A stretch of DNA of 13,735 nucleotides from H111-94 sp034436045 (GTDB taxonomy: Bacteria; Chloroflexota; Ktedonobacteria; Ktedonobacterales; Ktedonobacteraceae). A program made the position numbers and the translations under genes. The stretch covers positions 1 to 13,735 of the forward strand of contig DAOTVZ010000249.1 in NCBI GenBank assembly GCA_034436045.1, written 5' to 3'. The notes below the pieces were generated by a model, which saw nothing but the letters and a program-made list of their open reading frames with translations, was not told the DNA's origin and searched no databases. Each line of letters starts with the position of its first letter. Position 1 is the stretch's first letter. Positions 7,340 through 13,735 of the stretch are shown here, piece after piece.

Positions 7340-7517
7340 GATTTTGGCACAAGCGTCGAGGTTTTTCCTAAACGTCATGAAAACGTTCCGCGAACGCCAT
7401 AGCATAACAAGGTATTTTCCGCCTCATAGCCTGAATAGGCACCATACATGACCGCTGACCAGCATACTCTACACAACCTCAAGCCGTGCCAATCGTATTC
7501 TTTCTATGGCAGGACTA

Positions 7518-7526
7518 TGGTATAAT
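7518..7526 (+). promoter_or_regulatory. Extended -10 promoter for secA
   Basis: TGGTATAAT at these positions is a perfect extended -10 element (TGnTATAAT). The -35 position about 17 bases upstream reads ttcttt, a poor match, which an extended -10 can tolerate. Transcription starting near 7533 would give a leader of about 100 bases before secA. This is the best plus-strand promoter in the intergenic region. Confidence 0.65.
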
Positions 7527-7633
7527 AAAGCAAATGTTTATCGCTTGCCTGAGATACAATAGATGAACAGCGAATAGCCGCGTTAAATCTACTAACCAGC
7601 CAGTACCGATGCCACGTAGGAGATGATTATTAT

Positions 7634-11116
<3,483 letters not shown>

Positions 11117-11142
11117 CAGAAAATAGCGGGCCTGACGCGGGG

Positions 11143-11202
11143 GGCCTGATACCCACAGGGGACATCACTACATGCAGTGATGTCCCCTGTGGGTATCAGG
11201 CC
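11143..11202. repeat. 27-bp perfect palindrome (long stem-loop) downstream of secA
   Basis: Positions 11143-11169 are the exact reverse complement of 11176-11202, leaving a 6-base loop (acatgc). The stem begins GGCCTGATACCCACAGGGG and starts 26 bases after the secA stop codon. It could end secA transcripts, but no T-run follows the right arm (gatccacgtg), so it is not a standard intrinsic terminator. A second GGCCTGA at 11129-11135 could compete with the outer left arm. The perfection and length suggest a mobile or interspersed palindromic repeat, perhaps doubling as a transcript stabiliser or barrier. Confidence 0.85.
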
Positions 11203-11233
11203 GATCCACGTGATGAAACGCTGACTCTATGTA

Positions 11234-11262
11234 TTACGTTACCTAAGTGGGTGGATTATAAG
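11234..11262 (+). promoter_or_regulatory. Weak candidate promoter for the DUF4012 gene
   Basis: TATAAG at 11257-11262 follows ttacgt at 11234-11239 with 17-base spacing. It sits in an AT-rich stretch beyond the palindrome and would give a leader of about 80 bases. Only the -10 is respectable. A TATATT at 11332-11337 lies too close to the start codon, since transcription from it would miss the ribosome binding site. Confidence 0.25.
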
Positions 11263-11348
11263 TTATATTTCTTTTTTTGTGTCTCCATCGGTAGCATCTT
11301 TTCGATTAGTGACCATTAGACTTACTGTTTATATATTCGAGGTTATCA

Positions 11349-13735
11349 ATGCCTGATATAGAGGGGAATAGCGGCGCGTTAGGGACTACTCATACCCCTG
11401 ATCCATCAGTAACAGACGCTCTGCCACCATCACCGCTGTCAACCGCACACGCGAGAGAAGAAACTACCTCATCCACAGCCAGCAAGGATGAGCCATCTAT
11501 TGATGAGGCTGATGTTCCAACTGAGCCACGACAAACGGCGCTGTCAACTGAAGCGATAGAGGCACAAGCCACTCTACCGACTCAGATCGCTGGCTCTCCC
11601 GCCGCTATCCAGGAGAAACCTGTCTCGGAGCAGCCCCCCGTCGTTGCGGCAGTTGCTATTGAGCCACATACTGACCCGGTGCCGCGTCTACGCAAGCACT
11701 CTCGCTTCAAATTTTATCACAGCATCTCACTTTCTCTGCTCTTGATCTTCCTGCTTAGCATGCTTGTACCACTCATCTTTCTGGTCGGCTACACCATCAG
11801 TACCTACAACACCTATCTTGCTCTGCGCAGCCACGCCAGCAGCGGCGTCCATCATCTGCTAGACATCAAAACTGCTTTTACCGGCGCAAGTAGCAATCCC
11901 TCTATCCTGTTCGATCCCGCCAGGCTGCAACAGGCTAAAAATGACAGCATGGCGGCCAGCGCCGATTTTCAGCAGGTACAATACCTCATCGAGCATACCG
12001 CACTGATCAATACGATCAGTACCTATCTACCGCAATATCGCCCCCTGGTAGAAACGGCGCGCTCGGCCAGCATTATCGGGAACGATGTCGCCAAAATTGG
12101 GATCATTGTCTTTACTAATGCGCAAACAATGTCTCCAAACTTCAAAACGCCCTTACTCAGCACGTCCAAAACACCCCTGATTACGCCCGCTAACCTGCAA
12201 ATGATCGGGCATACTATCGATAGTATTCTGCCCCTGATGCGCGATATCCAGGCACAGGTGCCGCATCTCTCGCTCGACTCTCTGCCATCCAGCATACTGA
12301 GCACGAAACAGAAGGAAGAGCTGGCGCAGTTTTTGCCGCTCTTGCCGACCCTCAACGCCGCCCTCTCTCAAACAGACAGCATGCTCGGCGCTATCGGCTG
12401 GTTGCTGGGTGTCGGCACGCCGCGCAATTTCCTCGTACAGACGATGGATCGCGCCGAATTGCGCCCCAGCGGCGGCTTTACCGGCCAGTTCGGTGTGCTG
12501 ACCATTAACGGTGGGCGTATTGCACCATTCTCACTTGAGAACGTGGCCCTGGTCGAGTACGCCGGTAATAGCCCGACCTACGGCAATCTGGCCCCGACAG
12601 CGTATCGCTCCTGGTGGCCCTTCGCCAACTGGGGACTGCGCGATTCCAATCTCTCGGCGGACTTCCCTGCCACAGCACAGCTCGCTATGCAACAATTTCA
12701 GCTTGAGATGCACCAGCAGGTCGATGGCGTCATTGCTTTCAGCCCTTTCCTGGTCGAACATATCCTACAGATCATTGGCCCGATTTATATCCCTCAATAC
12801 AATGAAACCATCACTTCTCAGAACTTAGAGGATCGCCTGCATTATTACCAATTGGATAACGCCGGTATTCGCAAAGAAGAGATCATTGAGCATGTCGAAG
12901 ACCCGGCAGTAGCACGCAAACTCTTCACCGCACGAGTCGAAAAAATTCTGCTCAGTAAAATACGCAGCGAGCCGCCAACGACGCTACTGGCTATTGCCCG
13001 CGAGGCACTGCATAACCTGAAAACCAAAGACCTGCAAATCTACTTTACGAATCAGCAGCTAGAAAATCTGCTCATCAAATACGATGATGCGGGTCAGGTC
13101 GATACCTCGACCACGCATGATGGCCTCTTCGTCGTGCAGGCCAACGTTAGTGCCAGCAAAGCTTCGCAATACGTGCGCACCAGCATCCAGGATACCGTAA
13201 CGCTGGATGCGCAAGGCGGCGCAACCCACGTCATGCAACTTCACCTGGACTACACGCAGATTGCCACCGTCTACGGTCTGGACACCTACCGCGACTACGT
13301 GCGCGTCTACGTGCCTCCGACAGCACAATTTCTATGGGGCGATGGCTTCGATACCGGCCAGCCCCTCTGTGATGGGCCATACGCCCCCTGCCCCGCCAAC
13401 GGCATCTACCCCGGAGATGAGCTAATCTGTCCCACGGGACAGTATCATGCTGGTGCTTCCGCGCCCATGCTGAACGACCCCTATACCGGTGAGTGGCACC
13501 CCCTGGATACCATCGGCCCTCCCACCAACTTTACCAGCGACATCCCCGGTCGCGCCATGTTCGGCGGCTATGTCGTGGTGCCGAAAAACTGCAATATGAC
13601 GGTCACGCTCTCCTGGTATGTTCCCCCCAGCGGGCATACCCCTTACCGTCTATTGGTGCAGCGCCAGGCCGGTACATTTCCTGATCTCGACCTGACCATC
13701 CTGCCCACACCCGGCGACTGCTCCAGCCTTCAGAC
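11349..13735 (+). CDS. DUF4012-type membrane-anchored protein, 3' end outside the window
   Basis: This frame runs open from the ATG at 11349 to the window edge (at least 795 residues) with no stop, so the gene is incomplete on the right. GAGG at 11339-11342 lies 6 bases before the start. Residues 1-112 are a disordered, Pro/Ser/Thr/Glu-rich cytoplasmic leader. Basic residues RLRKHSRFK (113-121) precede one hydrophobic span at about 125-150, predicting an N-in, C-out topology. After a helical region, NFLVQTMDRAELRPSGGFTGQFG (split here as 360-371 and 372-382) is the hallmark of DUF4012 proteins, whose function is unknown. The C-terminal part is predicted extracellular and has five cysteines (674, 681, 694, 748, 791) that could form disulfides. 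The family is common in Chloroflexota and Actinobacteria, sometimes near surface-polysaccharide genes; no such neighbour is visible. The protein is in the same direction as secA but separated by the palindrome, so it probably has its own promoter. Confidence 0.8.
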   Translation, partial: MPDIEGNSGALGTTHTPDPSVTDALPPSPLSTAHAREETTSSTASKDEPSIDEADVPTEPRQTALSTEAIEAQATLPTQIAGSPAAIQEKPVSEQPPVVAAVAIEPHTDPVPRLRKHSRFKFYHSISLSLLLIFLLSMLVPLIFLVGYTISTYNTYLALRSHASSGVHHLLDIKTAFTGASSNPSILFDPARLQQAKNDSMAASADFQQVQYLIEHTALINTISTYLPQYRPLVETARSASIIGNDVAKIGIIVFTNAQTMSPNFKTPLLSTSKTPLITPANLQMIGHTIDSILPLMRDIQAQVPHLSLDSLPSSILSTKQKEELAQFLPLLPTLNAALSQTDSMLGAIGWLLGVGTPRNFLVQTMDRAELRPSGGFTGQFGVLTINGGRIAPFSLENVALVEYAGNSPTYGNLAPTAYRSWWPFANWGLRDSNLSADFPATAQLAMQQFQLEMHQQVDGVIAFSPFLVEHILQIIGPIYIPQYNETITSQNLEDRLHYYQLDNAGIRKEEIIEHVEDPAVARKLFTARVEKILLSKIRSEPPTTLLAIAREALHNLKTKDLQIYFTNQQLENLLIKYDDAGQVDTSTTHDGLFVVQANVSASKASQYVRTSIQDTVTLDAQGGATHVMQLHLDYTQIATVYGLDTYRDYVRVYVPPTAQFLWGDGFDTGQPLCDGPYAPCPANGIYPGDELICPTGQYHAGASAPMLNDPYTGEWHPLDTIGPPTNFTSDIPGRAMFGGYVVVPKNCNMTVTLSWYVPPSGHTPYRLLVQRQAGTFPDLDLTILPTPGDCSSLQ

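Larger units (their letters stand above)
7276..7633. other. Divergent intergenic region between ade and secA
   Basis: This 358-bp region carries promoter signals for both flanking genes, listed separately. Its middle part holds a 5-3-5 dyad, CGTTC-CGC-GAACG, at 7384-7396, and a small GCCT-GAAT-AGGC inverted repeat near 7430. I found no supported gene and no recognisable riboswitch. Confidence 0.6.

Noticed and set aside
7276..7360. Possible purine riboswitch ahead of adenine deaminase, prompted by TATATAATCTACAG on the minus strand
   Set aside because: Fewer than 45 bases remain between this motif and the start codon, too few for a purine aptamer, and the two conserved loop segments and P2/P3 stems are absent. 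The motif is better read as a -10 box.
7555..7560. TACAAT as an alternative -10 for secA
   Set aside because: The -35 position at the right spacing reads aaatgt and there is no extended TGn. The upstream TGGTATAAT is much stronger.
11143..11202. Reading the palindrome as an ordinary Rho-independent terminator of secA
   Set aside because: There is no T-run after the right arm, and the stem is far longer than usual. It is kept as a repeat with possible transcript effects.

Overview
The window looks like a chromosomal segment from a GC-rich, free-living bacterium, most likely a Chloroflexota member of the Ktedonobacteria type. The placement is inferred from three things: the DUF4012-type membrane protein, an unusually long SecA with a zinc-binding C-terminus, and abundant insertion-sequence debris. 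No rRNA or other phylogenetic marker is present to settle it.

Layout from left to right. (1) Positions 1-1226 hold most of an IS3-family insertion sequence on the plus strand; its left end lies outside the window. Its transposase is one continuous frame instead of the usual two overlapping ones. (2) Positions 1227-1545 are a gene-poor scar. It holds a probable IS66-transposase remnant and a 20-bp perfect inverted repeat spanning 186 bp. (3) Positions 1546-7275 hold a three-gene operon on the minus strand, read right to left: adenine deaminase, then the FAD subunit of a molybdenum hydroxylase, then a large fused [2Fe-2S]/molybdopterin subunit of that hydroxylase. Together these could take adenine to hypoxanthine and then oxidise hypoxanthine or xanthine. 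(4) Positions 7276-7633 are a divergent intergenic region with an AT-rich promoter for the purine operon, which overlaps an operator-like dyad, and an extended -10 promoter for secA. (5) Positions 7634-11116 encode SecA, 1160 residues long, with about 190 extra residues inserted ahead of the first nucleotide-binding motif. (6) A 27-bp perfect palindrome follows secA. (7) From 11349 to the end runs an open, incomplete DUF4012-type membrane-anchored protein of at least 795 residues.

The purine operon is a coherent catabolic or salvage unit. SecA is housekeeping. The DUF4012 protein is probably a cell-surface protein of unknown role. I saw no tRNA, rRNA, CRISPR array or phage genes. The most unusual items are the SecA insertion, the altered molybdenum-pocket motifs of the hydroxylase, the long palindrome after secA, and the paired 20-bp repeats beside the IS elements.
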